Shown piece after piece: positions 26,900 to 35,465 of a stretch of 64,000 nt of DNA; the first letter of the stretch is position 1; the number at the start of each line of letters is the position of its first letter. The DNA is from UBA1672 sp050633505 (lineage in GTDB: Bacteria > Pseudomonadota > Alphaproteobacteria > Micavibrionales > Micavibrionaceae). The position numbers and the translations under genes were made by a program. The stretch spans positions 1 through 64,000 of the forward strand of contig JBOEGQ010000001.1 in the NCBI GenBank assembly GCA_050633505.1, given 5' to 3'. The notes under the pieces were generated by a model, which did no database searches, was not told the origin of the DNA, and was given only the letters and a program-made list of their open reading frames with translations.

Positions 26900-27259
26900 T
26901 TATTCCAGAATCCACTCCCAATTAATTTTGGCCGGATTTTGAATATACAGGTCTGAGTTTTTGACAACGTCTATAAGATAAGAATCATGGATGTTCCACT
27001 CTCCATCACAATTACAATCAGCACATAGATCATGCCGATCATATACGATTTGCCCATCTTGCATCTGAATGACGTAGCTCTCATCTACTCCGCCTATCTT
27101 CACCTCTATCTTACGGGCACGATCAACCCGTTTAGCTGCATTAAAGATCTGCTTATACGGAAAACGATTGCCCCCCAGTTCCAGCGCTTTATTACAAACA
27201 TCCAGATACTGGCCAAACAATATATAAGAGGCCTGTTCTTTTTCGTCTCCTTCTCCCAT
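26900..27259 (-). CDS. Hypothetical protein, small, cytosolic
   Basis: A 119-residue protein with no signal or membrane segment and no family I recognise. It is acidic at the N terminus (MGEGDEKEQA) and contains KRVDRARKIEVKIGG, a Cys-rich patch DLCADCNCDGEWN near residue 80, and a C terminus rich in aromatic residues (NPAKINWEWILE). The three cysteines in CxxCxC could bind a metal, which is inference only. The gene is convergent with the Crp/Fnr regulator. Its start lies about 36 bases from the third FNR box, so oxygen control is possible. The ribosome binding site is weak. Confidence 0.65.
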   Translation of the reverse strand: MGEGDEKEQASYILFGQYLDVCNKALELGGNRFPYKQIFNAAKRVDRARKIEVKIGGVDESYVIQMQDGQIVYDRHDLCADCNCDGEWNIHDSYLIDVVKNSDLYIQNPAKINWEWILE

Positions 27260-27294
27260 AGGATGCAGTCTGCGTTATTTTACACGCAATCAAA

Positions 27295-27336
27295 TTGACA
27301 AATGTCAATTACGTTACCAAAGTGTGCTTTTATGCT
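27295..27336 (+). promoter_or_regulatory. FNR/FixK-type box and -10 ahead of a small membrane protein
   Basis: TTGAC-AAAT-GTCAA (27295-27308), identical to the box at 26127. TATGCT (27331-27336) lies at the class II -10 position, which predicts a transcription start at about 27343, the A of the ATG of the next gene. A TAAAAT on the minus strand (27277-27282) is also near, but its spacing to a -35 is poor. Confidence 0.75.
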
Positions 27337-27342
27337 GACACA

Positions 27343-27501
27343 ATGGATACTGTAAAAACTGAAAAAATTAATATTTTTAGAAAGCTAAAAAAGCCCGGCA
27401 AAGAATTATTCTGGGCATGGATTGCATATCAGACCATCAAAGGCACATTAACAACTGCCTTTATCTGGGTTCCCCTTATCTATTTCTGGTTGGGAAACTA
27501 G
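27343..27501 (+). CDS. Small single-pass membrane protein under FNR-type control
   Basis: A 52-residue protein from ATG 27343 (MDTVKTEKINIF). A basic stretch (RKLKKPGKELFW) precedes one membrane helix (about residues 25-49, IAYQTIKGTLTTAFIWVPLIYFWLG), and the protein ends at once after it. There is no ribosome binding site: the bases upstream are a -10 and an FNR box, and the predicted start of transcription coincides with the ATG, so the mRNA may be leaderless. A TTG in the same frame at 27295 would lie inside the box and is rejected. Function unknown; by context it may assist a respiratory complex. Confidence 0.6.
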   Translation: MDTVKTEKINIFRKLKKPGKELFWAWIAYQTIKGTLTTAFIWVPLIYFWLGN

Positions 27502-27566
27502 ACCCTCCCCCCTCATTGCATACACAACATACTTTTGTATGCGGATCTAAAGGCTGTGTTTCTTAG

Positions 27567-27590
27567 AGGTTAGAATATTTTGACTAACCT
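27567..27590. promoter_or_regulatory. Palindrome overlapping a promoter, operator candidate
   Basis: AGGTTAG (27567-27573) and CTAACCT (27584-27590) form a perfect 7-bp inverted repeat with a 10-base centre. It covers the -35 of the promoter at 27580. A wider CTAAAGG / CCTTTAG pair (27547-27553, 27588-27594) surrounds it. The position suits a repressor site. Confidence 0.5.
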
Positions 27591-27608
27591 TTAGATAACA
27601 ACTATAAT
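27580..27608 (+). promoter_or_regulatory. Near-consensus sigma-70 promoter for the three-gene unknown cassette
   Basis: TTGACT (27580-27585), 17-base spacer, TATAAT (27603-27608). It is the strongest promoter by eye in the window. Transcription would start near 27615, about 134 bases before the first gene. The remaining part of this 247-base gap shows a GCATACA/TGTATGC hairpin at 27518-27542 without a U run, and nothing coding. Confidence 0.78.
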
Positions 27609-27748
27609 GATACACATACCAAATAAAACACTCGAAGTTGATGAGGCCTTTCGAATAAACTACTCATTTTTCATACACATGTATATTATACTCGGAAAGC
27701 GCGCGCCCTATTTGGGAAGGTGATAGTTTAATTTTGTAGGATAAAGCA

Positions 27749-28126
27749 ATGATTAGAATTGAAAAAATAGATGATTACTACGCAGATGTACATGCCACAC
27801 AAGAAGAATGGAATGCCTTACGTGCAATCATTGAAAAGGCCAGTACACGATATCATGAGGAAGACCTTTATCTCGACGTAACGGAAGAGGAACTCTCCAA
27901 CCTTGCCGTAGAGATAAGCACACATCATGACATCCCTGCACCACTGGAAAGAGAGCACTTACGTCACTTTTTACAAGTCATCGCCCGAACAGACGGCATG
28001 ATCGTCGCCGGCCTATCTACGGAAAACCACTATAACCTGGTTGATCAACTATCGAGCTATAACACATTAGATATTTTCAAAAATACAGATGTAAATAACG
28101 ATATGGAACAACCTGCATGCGGTTGA
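27749..28126 (+). CDS. Unknown protein, first gene of the cassette
   Basis: A 125-residue acidic, probably soluble protein. It begins MIRIEKIDDYYADVHATQEE and contains a helical middle with LYLDVTEEELSNLAVEIST and EREHLRHFLQVIARTDGMIV. No motif, signal peptide or membrane segment is recognised. TAGGA precedes the ATG. The next gene starts 21 bases after its stop, which points to co-transcription with the 1176-residue protein. It may be a partner of that protein, but this is based on position only. Confidence 0.7.
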   Translation: MIRIEKIDDYYADVHATQEEWNALRAIIEKASTRYHEEDLYLDVTEEELSNLAVEISTHHDIPAPLEREHLRHFLQVIARTDGMIVAGLSTENHYNLVDQLSSYNTLDIFKNTDVNNDMEQPACG

Positions 28127-28147
28127 AAGGAAGAAGAATAGGATCAT

Positions 28148-31100
28148 ATGCCTGATTTATACGACATCGTCACCTCTGTTGCCTATGGCCATGCGTATGA
28201 TAAGCATGTTGATGGTAACAAACCAGGCAAGGCCGAACACGGTATCTCTGAATTCAATGACCCGGAAGGCCGCTTTGGAAATCCTGTTTCTCCAGCCATC
28301 ACCCAAGAGCGAGACCTTGCAAATTTCATGCAAGACGTTGTCAATGACCCAAATACCAAGGCATTCTATAATGTTGATGAAAAAACAGTCACACTCGTCA
28401 ATGCAGATAAAAATGTTATCATTGAACTGAATAACAGTGTCATCGACGGAGATGCTGGTTCCATTTTCAGATTTCGTAATTCGTCAAACCTGACAGCAAT
28501 TCCCGAAAATAAATTCAATACCAAACTTCAAAATGCCACAGACGCAGGTATCGCAAGATCAAAAGCAGGAACTGGGACTGGCGTTGTTCTCGAGGCTGAA
28601 AGCGTTGATGATGTAAAGGCGATGATCGAACGCTTTGCCACAGAAAATGCGGCAGACTTTAGACGCAGGCCAGGTAGGAACACAAATGCTTCTGCCAATA
28701 ACCCATCTAAAAGTAGCACCGATTACAAAATGCAGCAAAATGCGACAGAAGCCGAGAATTTGCGCGCTGCTGATCCCATGAGAATGAGCGATGCACAAAT
28801 GCAAACCGCGCTCAGTAATCTTGATAATAGAATAGCGCCCGCCGCAACGGTTATTAAAAATGCAGAGCTTGCCCGCGTACAAGAGGCGGAAAAACTACGT
28901 ATACAAAATGAACGCGCAGCCGGCGTATACAAAGAACTTACCGGAGGCATTAACGGTACATTAAAAGACAAGTTACCTGCTGAAGAGATATTTGAGATAG
29001 AAGCAGATAAAGCCGGAAATGTAACGATTTCTGCCAAAGATGGTAGCGCCATATACGATATTACGATGGCACCGGATGGAAAATCTGCGCAAATAACCTC
29101 CTTAACAGACGCTGGCGAAGCAACCATAAAACTCGATAATGCATCACGGCTAAACCACCTCAAATCATTGGTCACTGAACTGGAACTCAACCGAGTGATA
29201 GATGCCGCGGGATTAGGCGATCAATCAACCAAGCTGTCCTCAAGAGAATTTAAAGCCTTACAAGAACAATCAGACCTCCTCTCAAATGCGGCATGGACCG
29301 AAAAAACAACAGGGAAGATTGTTGGCTGGCTTGATAATGCGGTAAAAAAAGGCATAACAACTGGTGTTATTCTAACTGCACTGGCGTTTGGCACTGGTAC
29401 ACCGGCCGAGGCCAGCCCAAATTTAACCAGTCGCAGGCCACTTGTTGAAGACGTACGCATTGCCCCCGAAAGACAGCCCGTTGCCACAACGCCGGAAGGC
29501 TTTATGGATAAAATGCGTTCTACTGTCGCGGCTCATTCAGATAACGTCACTATAAATTATAACTCTGCAGGCTATATGTCGATTGAGCCAATAGCACCCA
29601 ACGCAAACGCCTATGAAATACAAATAGGGCCAAATGGAAAAACTGCAGATGTTATGGTGACCACGCCTGAGGGCATAAAACAGGTGTTAAGCCTGGATGA
29701 AGAAGGCACACGCACCTTAAATAGCATGATGCAATCCGAATTTAAGGGACAAATCCCCCCCCTTGATAAAATGGCCCCTATTCCACCTTTGGATGTTGAG
29801 GTTCGTGCTGCCAGATTGGAAGTTCCACTGGAAACACACTTTAACAACAGGGTTTTGAATAATCCTGACCTGCCGCAGACAATAAAAGTAGAAGTGCCGG
29901 AAGCTGCACCGGCCAAAGCACTCACTAAAGCAGATGATCTGGCCGAAGGCTTACGTGTTGTAAATGCGGCGACCGATGCAATGAAAGCCGGTAAAGCAGG
30001 TGGAAAAATGGCTAAACTTACATGGGTTGGTGGCGCGGCACTAACTGGCGGAGTTGCTGCACTCATCCACTGGGCACACTCCTCACAACGTGATCTGGCA
30101 GGAAAGCTTAATGAAAGTGGAGAATTAAGCGATGAAGCCTATCAAGAATACCTTGAACTCAACACCGGTATTGAAACAGAAATGCAAACTGAGAATCTGG
30201 CCGGGCAAGGATGGCTCTTCCTTGTCACAACCCCCGCGGTAGAAGCCAGTGCACGTTCGCAATTCAACGATTTCTCGGCCAAACACGGCCTTAGCCCGGA
30301 ACTTCATAAAGCACTTGGCATGAGCCTGTTTGACGGCACGTCTTTAGGCGGAAAATTTGCCCAAGAAGCCATTGATATTATCCCCGATAAGATGAGTGAT
30401 ATGGATCCCGAGTTCCATAAATTGTGGCGCGCAACAGAAAATATGCATGATGCAGAACAAGCATATAAAATGGCGCATATACCTCTGTTCGAATCTTATA
30501 AAGATGGGGTCGTCTATAGTGCCGAATTCAAAGCAAGGCGCCTTGAATGGCAGGCAGAAACTGATGAATGGTTAAAAGAGGCCAAGTTTGAACAACAAAA
30601 AGAATTTGCACGCCTTTTAAGTGATCCTGAAACAGGTAATAAATTACTCGCCATGATGCCACAAGATGTCCTTATGGACATGGTAGAGGAAACCGCACAA
30701 TACCACGCCAAAGGACATGACCCGCTTATCGGACAAGTTGCATACCTACAAGATGCCATTGATTCCGATGAAACCGGATGGCTGGTAGATTGGCACCTTG
30801 ACGATTATGTCGATGATGCAATGGATGAGCTTGAGAAAAAACCAGAGGCAGTCTACGCCTATATTCGTGATGTCTTTGGTGATGATGGTAAGCTCTTCGC
30901 ACAGCCAGTCTCCCCCGAAGCTGAACAGCAAGAACAGCAAATGACACAGACACTGAAACAAATGCCTGATTATATGCAACATCGCGTTATTGAGGCGGCC
31001 ATGGAATCTGCCGCAATGTCTAAAAACCAGACGAAGATGCACCCTTATCTACGTGATTTGTCCCGCCTCTATAAAAACGTTGATAACGATTACCTGCACT

Positions 31101-31678
31101 CCTCAAGACGAGAGAGTCTGAATGAACAGATCGAAGAGCTAGAAACAGAAATCTTGAAAAACCCTGAGATTTTGTCTGAATACGCCTTGGAAGAATCACC
31201 CGAGGTGCAGGCCGTGATTAATGAATATAACGCACAGAAAAGTGAATTAGACCGCTTTGCCGAGATTCCAGAAAGCAAACTGTCAGACGCAATCGAACAA
31301 ATTGAACAAGATGCCAAAAACCCGAATAAAAGCATGAACGGAGAAAACCCGCTTGTCCAAAAAATGGCAGAGCTCCATGAAAAGAGAGAAGAGCATGACG
31401 GGTGGTTCTTTGACAGATCGGTGCGCTCAAATATTGATGAACAACTCAAACAAATCAAAAGTGAACTAAGACAGAATCCGGACGTGGTTTCCGATTACAT
31501 GAAGAAAACCACAGGTGATAGCCTCATTGAAGAAGACAACCCCAATATCGACACATTAGAGCAGCAATATGGGGACGATCTACAAGACTTCTTAAATGAA
31601 GGGGGCATGTCTCCTATACCGGATCAGAGCATACCGGAACAAAGTAATGAAGGTTCCATGGGGATGGGCGGCAAGTAA
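28148..31678 (+). CDS. Very large unknown protein (1176 residues) with duplicated modules
   Basis: I do not recognise the family. There is no signal peptide. Residues 1-150 are polar. Residues about 290-345 (NVTISAKDGSAIYDITMAPDGKSAQ) and about 466-530 (NVTINYNSAGYMS, IGPNGKTADVMV) look like two copies of a beta-rich module. Each copy is followed by a hydrophobic stretch: about 401-416 (KGITTGVILTALAFGTG) and 624-642 (TWVGGAALTGGVAALIHWA). The last 450 residues are highly helical and charged. They contain a second duplication, about 964-1015 and 1066-1120 (NEQIEELETEILKNPEILSEY versus DEQLKQIKSELRQNPDVVSDY as aligned pieces). The C terminus is Gly/Met-rich. AGGA precedes the ATG. Confidence 0.8.
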   Translation: MPDLYDIVTSVAYGHAYDKHVDGNKPGKAEHGISEFNDPEGRFGNPVSPAITQERDLANFMQDVVNDPNTKAFYNVDEKTVTLVNADKNVIIELNNSVIDGDAGSIFRFRNSSNLTAIPENKFNTKLQNATDAGIARSKAGTGTGVVLEAESVDDVKAMIERFATENAADFRRRPGRNTNASANNPSKSSTDYKMQQNATEAENLRAADPMRMSDAQMQTALSNLDNRIAPAATVIKNAELARVQEAEKLRIQNERAAGVYKELTGGINGTLKDKLPAEEIFEIEADKAGNVTISAKDGSAIYDITMAPDGKSAQITSLTDAGEATIKLDNASRLNHLKSLVTELELNRVIDAAGLGDQSTKLSSREFKALQEQSDLLSNAAWTEKTTGKIVGWLDNAVKKGITTGVILTALAFGTGTPAEASPNLTSRRPLVEDVRIAPERQPVATTPEGFMDKMRSTVAAHSDNVTINYNSAGYMSIEPIAPNANAYEIQIGPNGKTADVMVTTPEGIKQVLSLDEEGTRTLNSMMQSEFKGQIPPLDKMAPIPPLDVEVRAARLEVPLETHFNNRVLNNPDLPQTIKVEVPEAAPAKALTKADDLAEGLRVVNAATDAMKAGKAGGKMAKLTWVGGAALTGGVAALIHWAHSSQRDLAGKLNESGELSDEAYQEYLELNTGIETEMQTENLAGQGWLFLVTTPAVEASARSQFNDFSAKHGLSPELHKALGMSLFDGTSLGGKFAQEAIDIIPDKMSDMDPEFHKLWRATENMHDAEQAYKMAHIPLFESYKDGVVYSAEFKARRLEWQAETDEWLKEAKFEQQKEFARLLSDPETGNKLLAMMPQDVLMDMVEETAQYHAKGHDPLIGQVAYLQDAIDSDETGWLVDWHLDDYVDDAMDELEKKPEAVYAYIRDVFGDDGKLFAQPVSPEAEQQEQQMTQTLKQMPDYMQHRVIEAAMESAAMSKNQTKMHPYLRDLSRLYKNVDNDYLHSSRRESLNEQIEELETEILKNPEILSEYALEESPEVQAVINEYNAQKSELDRFAEIPESKLSDAIEQIEQDAKNPNKSMNGENPLVQKMAELHEKREEHDGWFFDRSVRSNIDEQLKQIKSELRQNPDVVSDYMKKTTGDSLIEEDNPNIDTLEQQYGDDLQDFLNEGGMSPIPDQSIPEQSNEGSMGMGGK

Positions 31679-31798
31679 CGGCCTTTTCAAAGAATTTGAA
31701 TACACCCCCCTTTCTATAGATCATTCCAAATACTCACAAATAGCAGCAGAAATATCTAATCGTTTTTTCTTGCACTTTTTCTTTCATCATGCAAAAAG

Positions 31799-32218
31799 AT
31801 GGCAAATAAACCTGAACCTTACGGAAAATATAGTTTTAAAATGACAGATGTAAAAACAAAGCAGGATGGTACCAAGTTCATTACCTCAAATGATGGTACG
31901 GACCTCTATATTAATATGGACAATAGCACAGGGGCATCCTTGGCAGAGATCTACGCCGGTGAGTTAAAAACAGCTCTATTAAACGATCCACGTGGAGAAG
32001 AGCCTGGCTTACGCCGTTTACAAACACGCCTAAAATCTCATTTCACAAGCACAAGCAGCGACTTTGAATCTCCGGAAACCCGTGTCCGCCCAAGTGCATA
32101 TGGAGAACCTGACTCACAAGCATTCAAGATCGCCAACCATGTAAACGAAGTGATCGATGCACACCGTGAGTGGAACACAGGATCAGAGGCACAACTAGAT
32201 ACCGTAGACGTCGCCTAA
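31799..32218 (+). CDS. Unknown protein, third gene of the cassette
   Basis: A 139-residue soluble, hydrophilic protein beginning MANKPEPYGKYSFKMTD. It contains a beta-like start (KFITSNDGTDLYINMDN) and a helix SLAEIYAGELKTALL. Then come a basic segment (GLRRLQTRLKSHF), a Ser/Pro-rich linker and a final helix (AFKIANHVNEVIDAHREW). No family is recognised. It lies 120 bases after the 1176-residue protein with no terminator between, so it is likely in the same unit. The ribosome binding site is weak (AAAAAG), and the second Met at 31841 is a possible alternative. Confidence 0.65.
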   Translation: MANKPEPYGKYSFKMTDVKTKQDGTKFITSNDGTDLYINMDNSTGASLAEIYAGELKTALLNDPRGEEPGLRRLQTRLKSHFTSTSSDFESPETRVRPSAYGEPDSQAFKIANHVNEVIDAHREWNTGSEAQLDTVDVA

Positions 32219-32246
32219 ATAACTAGCCTTTCATACGAGTTTTATG

Positions 32247-32267
32247 AGGCTGCGTTTTACGCAGCCT
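32247..32267. terminator. Hairpin between the cassette and ileS (weak terminator candidate)
   Basis: AGGCTGCG / CGCAGCCT (32247-32254, 32260-32267) with a 5-base loop. It is followed on the plus strand only by TGCTGTTTT, and overlaps the last codons of ileS. It may end the rightward cassette, but the U tract is poor. Confidence 0.35.
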
Positions 32268-35160
32268 TGCTGTTTTGATTATGCGCTTCGACCGCATCAC
32301 CACAACGATTACAAAGCTTGGTCTCGCTGCTGACTTCAGGCAAGACCTTCCAACAGCGCTCACACTTCTCACCATCGGCTTTTTCGATTATTACAGTTGA
32401 GTCACCTTCTGAAATGTCAATTTGCGATGTAATGCAAACGTCTTCCATATTCACGCCCTTGATAACGGCTAACACGTTATCAGGTATTTTAACAATCGGC
32501 TTTGCTTCAAGAGATGAACGTAAATGCTTATCTGCACGTAATGGCTCAATAGCTGCTAAGACTTCATCTCGCACGGTTTTTACAGAACGCCAATTTGCAT
32601 TTAATGAATAATCCTTCCATGCCTCGGGCACATCAGGGAAATCACGTAAGTGAACGCTATCCGCTGTATCAAACACGCCTTCAGGTCTGTGGCTCCACGC
32701 CTCTTCGGCGGTGAAGGATAAAATCGGGGCAAGCCACGCGCTCAAGCAATCAAAGATTTCTGATAAAACCGTACGACAGGCACGACGCTCAAAGCTATCT
32801 GCGCGATCACAATACAGGCGATCTTTACGGATATCGAAATAAAACGCCGATAATTCCTGATTACAGAAATCGTGCAAACGCTTTGCCAGCTTTCCGAACT
32901 CATAATTATCAATACATCCACGGACAAATTCATTCATCTCCGTAAGGTTATGCAGCATATAACGCTCTAACTCTGGCATGTTTGCGTACTCATCACGCGA
33001 AACGCGCTCTGTCGCGTCAAATCCATCCAACGCGCCCAAGAGAAAGCGCAATGTATTGCGGATACGGCGGTATAGGTCGCTCGTATTCTTCAATGTGTCT
33101 TTACCAATACGGATGTCTTCCTGATAATCAGATAACATCACCCAAAGGCGGATAATATCTGCGCCGTATTGATCCATCATTTTCAAGGGATCAACCACAT
33201 TCCCCAATGATTTGGACATTTTATAGCCCTTCTCATCAAGGACAAAACCATGTGTTAAGACGTTTTTATACGGCGCCTTCCCTTTTGTGCCTGCACTTTC
33301 CAATAATGAAGAATGGAACCATCCGCGGTGCTGGTCAGAACCTTCAAGATAAAGGTCAACTTGCTCTACCCCTTCATAACATGGCCAAGTTTGTGTATCA
33401 CCAACAACAAATTCATGCGTTGATCCGGACTCAAACCAGACATCAACGATATCATCGACCTTTTGATATTGATCGGCTTTATCACCGAGGAAGCGCTCCT
33501 CCACACCATCTTTGTACCACGCATCTGCGCCCTCTTCTTCGAAGGCCTGCGCAATTTTCTCAAACAGATCTTCATCGATTAAGACTTCACCTGTTTCCTT
33601 ATGTAGGAACAGCGCAATAGGCACACCCCATGCACGTTGACGGGAGATACACCAATCAGGACGGTTTTCAATCATTGCATTAATACGCGCCTCACCTTTG
33701 GCCGGAATCCAATTTGTTTCCTTGATCTGTCCAAGTGCCTTTTGACGAATCTGCCCCTCACCATCCATTGCAATAAACCATTGCGGTGTGGTGCGGAAAA
33801 TCAGTGGTGCTTTTGAACGCCATGAATGCGGATATTCATGTTTGACCGAACCTTTCGCCAGCAGTTTTCCTGCATTCACCAATTCACGTAAAACAGAAAA
33901 ATTACCGCCGCCCAGTTTACCCTTTTGATCGTAGACTTCTTCCCCTGCGAATAAGCCAACATGCGGACGAAATTTCCCGTCATCGGTCACATTATCGGTG
34001 ATTTCGATTTGTTTATCTGATGCACGTTCTGTATTCACCTCACGGATCAAATTAAAGTCGTCTTCCCCGTGACCACCGGCAACATGGACAAAGCCCGTCC
34101 CTGCATCATCAGTTACAAAATCACCTTGTAGAGCAGGGACACCAATATCATAGTTATAGTACCCATCTGCATCGGCAAGTGGGTGCTTACACACCATACC
34201 TTCGGCATCTGTACCACCAAACGAACCAACAAGCTCATATTCCTCGACCTTTGCCTGCTGCATAACGCCTTCGGCCAATGATTGCGCCAGAACGATCTTC
34301 GCGCCGACCTCGACCTTTGCCTCTTCCGCGGCAGATTTAACCTCATATACGCCATATTCAATGTTCTCACCGAATGCCACCGCACGGTTTGAGGGGATTG
34401 TCCAAGGTGTCGTTGTCCAGATAACCACATCCGCACCCTCCAACACAGGAAGTGGTGCCTTCACAATCGGAAAACGCACCCAGATTGTTACTGATTTATG
34501 CTCTTTATATTCAACTTCGGCTTCGGCAAGTGCGGTCTTTTCAACGACTGACCACATGACAGGCTTCGCACCTTTATACAGGCCACGATTTAAGGCAAAT
34601 TTATGAATTTCGCGGGCGATCTTACTTTCCGCGCGATTTGTCATGGTACGATATGGGCCACCTTTTCCATCTTTGGCTTCCCAATCACCACTGATGCCTA
34701 AACGCCTGAATTGCGTACTTTGGATGTCTACCCATTCTTGTGCGAATTGGCGGCACTCTTCACGGAACTCAAGAATTTCAACATCGTCTTTATCCTTACC
34801 CGCGTTACGATATTTCTCTTCAATTTTCCATTCAATCGGCAAGCCATGACAGTCCCAGCCCGGCACATATGGCGCGTCCTTACCCATCATACCTTGGGAT
34901 TTAACAACCACATCTTTCAGGATTTTGTTTACTGCATGCCCCATATGAATATTACCATTCGCATATGGCGGGCCATCATGAAGGATAAATTTCGGTTTCC
35001 CCTCACCTTTTTTACGCAACTGATTATACAAATCGGCTTCATCCCATTTTGCGATGATTTCGGGTTCTTTCTTGGGCAACCCGCCACGCATCGGAAATTC
35101 TGTTTTCGGCAGGAATACTGTTTCGCGGTAATCTTGTTCTGGTTTCTTATTATCTGTCAT
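32257..35160 (-). CDS. ileS: Isoleucyl-tRNA synthetase
   Basis: Class I synthetase charging tRNA-Ile, with post-transfer editing of valine. The HIGH-type motif PYANGNIHMGHA lies near residue 65. The CP1 editing domain follows (VIWTTTPWTIPSNRA, then DAGTGFVHVAGGHGEDDF). The KMSKS motif is intact (YKMSKSLGN). The C-terminal zinc ribbon is present (CERCW ... CNRCG), as in the bacterial ileS1 type, which is generally sensitive to mupirocin. Start at ATG 35160 (MTDNKKPEQDYRETVFLP); an in-frame GTG three codons upstream is less likely. About 967 residues. Confidence 0.98.
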   Translation of the reverse strand: MTDNKKPEQDYRETVFLPKTEFPMRGGLPKKEPEIIAKWDEADLYNQLRKKGEGKPKFILHDGPPYANGNIHMGHAVNKILKDVVVKSQGMMGKDAPYVPGWDCHGLPIEWKIEEKYRNAGKDKDDVEILEFREECRQFAQEWVDIQSTQFRRLGISGDWEAKDGKGGPYRTMTNRAESKIAREIHKFALNRGLYKGAKPVMWSVVEKTALAEAEVEYKEHKSVTIWVRFPIVKAPLPVLEGADVVIWTTTPWTIPSNRAVAFGENIEYGVYEVKSAAEEAKVEVGAKIVLAQSLAEGVMQQAKVEEYELVGSFGGTDAEGMVCKHPLADADGYYNYDIGVPALQGDFVTDDAGTGFVHVAGGHGEDDFNLIREVNTERASDKQIEITDNVTDDGKFRPHVGLFAGEEVYDQKGKLGGGNFSVLRELVNAGKLLAKGSVKHEYPHSWRSKAPLIFRTTPQWFIAMDGEGQIRQKALGQIKETNWIPAKGEARINAMIENRPDWCISRQRAWGVPIALFLHKETGEVLIDEDLFEKIAQAFEEEGADAWYKDGVEERFLGDKADQYQKVDDIVDVWFESGSTHEFVVGDTQTWPCYEGVEQVDLYLEGSDQHRGWFHSSLLESAGTKGKAPYKNVLTHGFVLDEKGYKMSKSLGNVVDPLKMMDQYGADIIRLWVMLSDYQEDIRIGKDTLKNTSDLYRRIRNTLRFLLGALDGFDATERVSRDEYANMPELERYMLHNLTEMNEFVRGCIDNYEFGKLAKRLHDFCNQELSAFYFDIRKDRLYCDRADSFERRACRTVLSEIFDCLSAWLAPILSFTAEEAWSHRPEGVFDTADSVHLRDFPDVPEAWKDYSLNANWRSVKTVRDEVLAAIEPLRADKHLRSSLEAKPIVKIPDNVLAVIKGVNMEDVCITSQIDISEGDSTVIIEKADGEKCERCWKVLPEVSSETKLCNRCGDAVEAHNQNSKAA

Positions 35161-35311
35161 AATCTTCACGCGCCTATTTGATATTTCGCACGCCTCTTCT
35201 CTTGCTAATTATTTCTTGGAATTCTCAAACGGATCAGCCCCGGCCTCTTATATCAGAGCCGGGCATATAATTCGAATAATGATGGCTTTTCTTGTCTTCA
35301 TCATGGGGCAC

Positions 35312-35339
35312 ACTATGGCATAAGATACGAAAGAATCAA
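35312..35339 (-). promoter_or_regulatory. Possible ileS promoter
   Basis: Minus strand TTGATT (35334-35339), 16-base spacer, CATAGT (35312-35317). It would give a leader of about 145 bases that includes the GC hairpin at 35238-35263. Confidence 0.4.
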
Positions 35340-35370
35340 GGCTTCACCCCCTGAAATTTTACACCTTAAA

Positions 35371-35408
35371 AAGAAAAAGGGCAGAAGCCATATTTGCAGG
35401 CTTCTGCC
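35371..35408 (-). terminator. Terminator of the ribF-AEC transporter unit
   Basis: A perfect 10-bp stem GGCAGAAGCC / GGCTTCTGCC (35380-35389, 35399-35408) with a 9-base loop. It is followed on the minus strand by CTTTTTCTTTTT. Very strong candidate. Confidence 0.92.
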
Positions 35409-35417
35409 GTAATAGTG

Positions 35418-35465
35418 AATTATCAAATTGATAAGAGGGTGTATTTGATAATTAAGGGGTGTAAA
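35418..35465. repeat. Overlapping inverted and direct repeats
   Basis: An 11-bp perfect inverted repeat AATTATCAAAT / ATTTGATAATT (35418-35428, 35443-35453) overlaps an imperfect direct repeat. The latter pairs TTGATAA-GAGGGTGTA with TTGATAATTAAGGGGTGTA. A further GGTGTAAAAT-like copy in inverse orientation lies at 35357-35366. No U run follows, so it is not a terminator. Confidence 0.55.

Noticed and set aside
27518..27542. GCATACA/TGTATGC hairpin taken as a terminator
   Set aside because: No U run on either strand; left as a minor inverted repeat.
27502..32218. Unknown cassette as a prophage or integrative element
   Set aside because: No integrase, transposase, phage structural gene, tRNA end or flanking direct repeat was seen.
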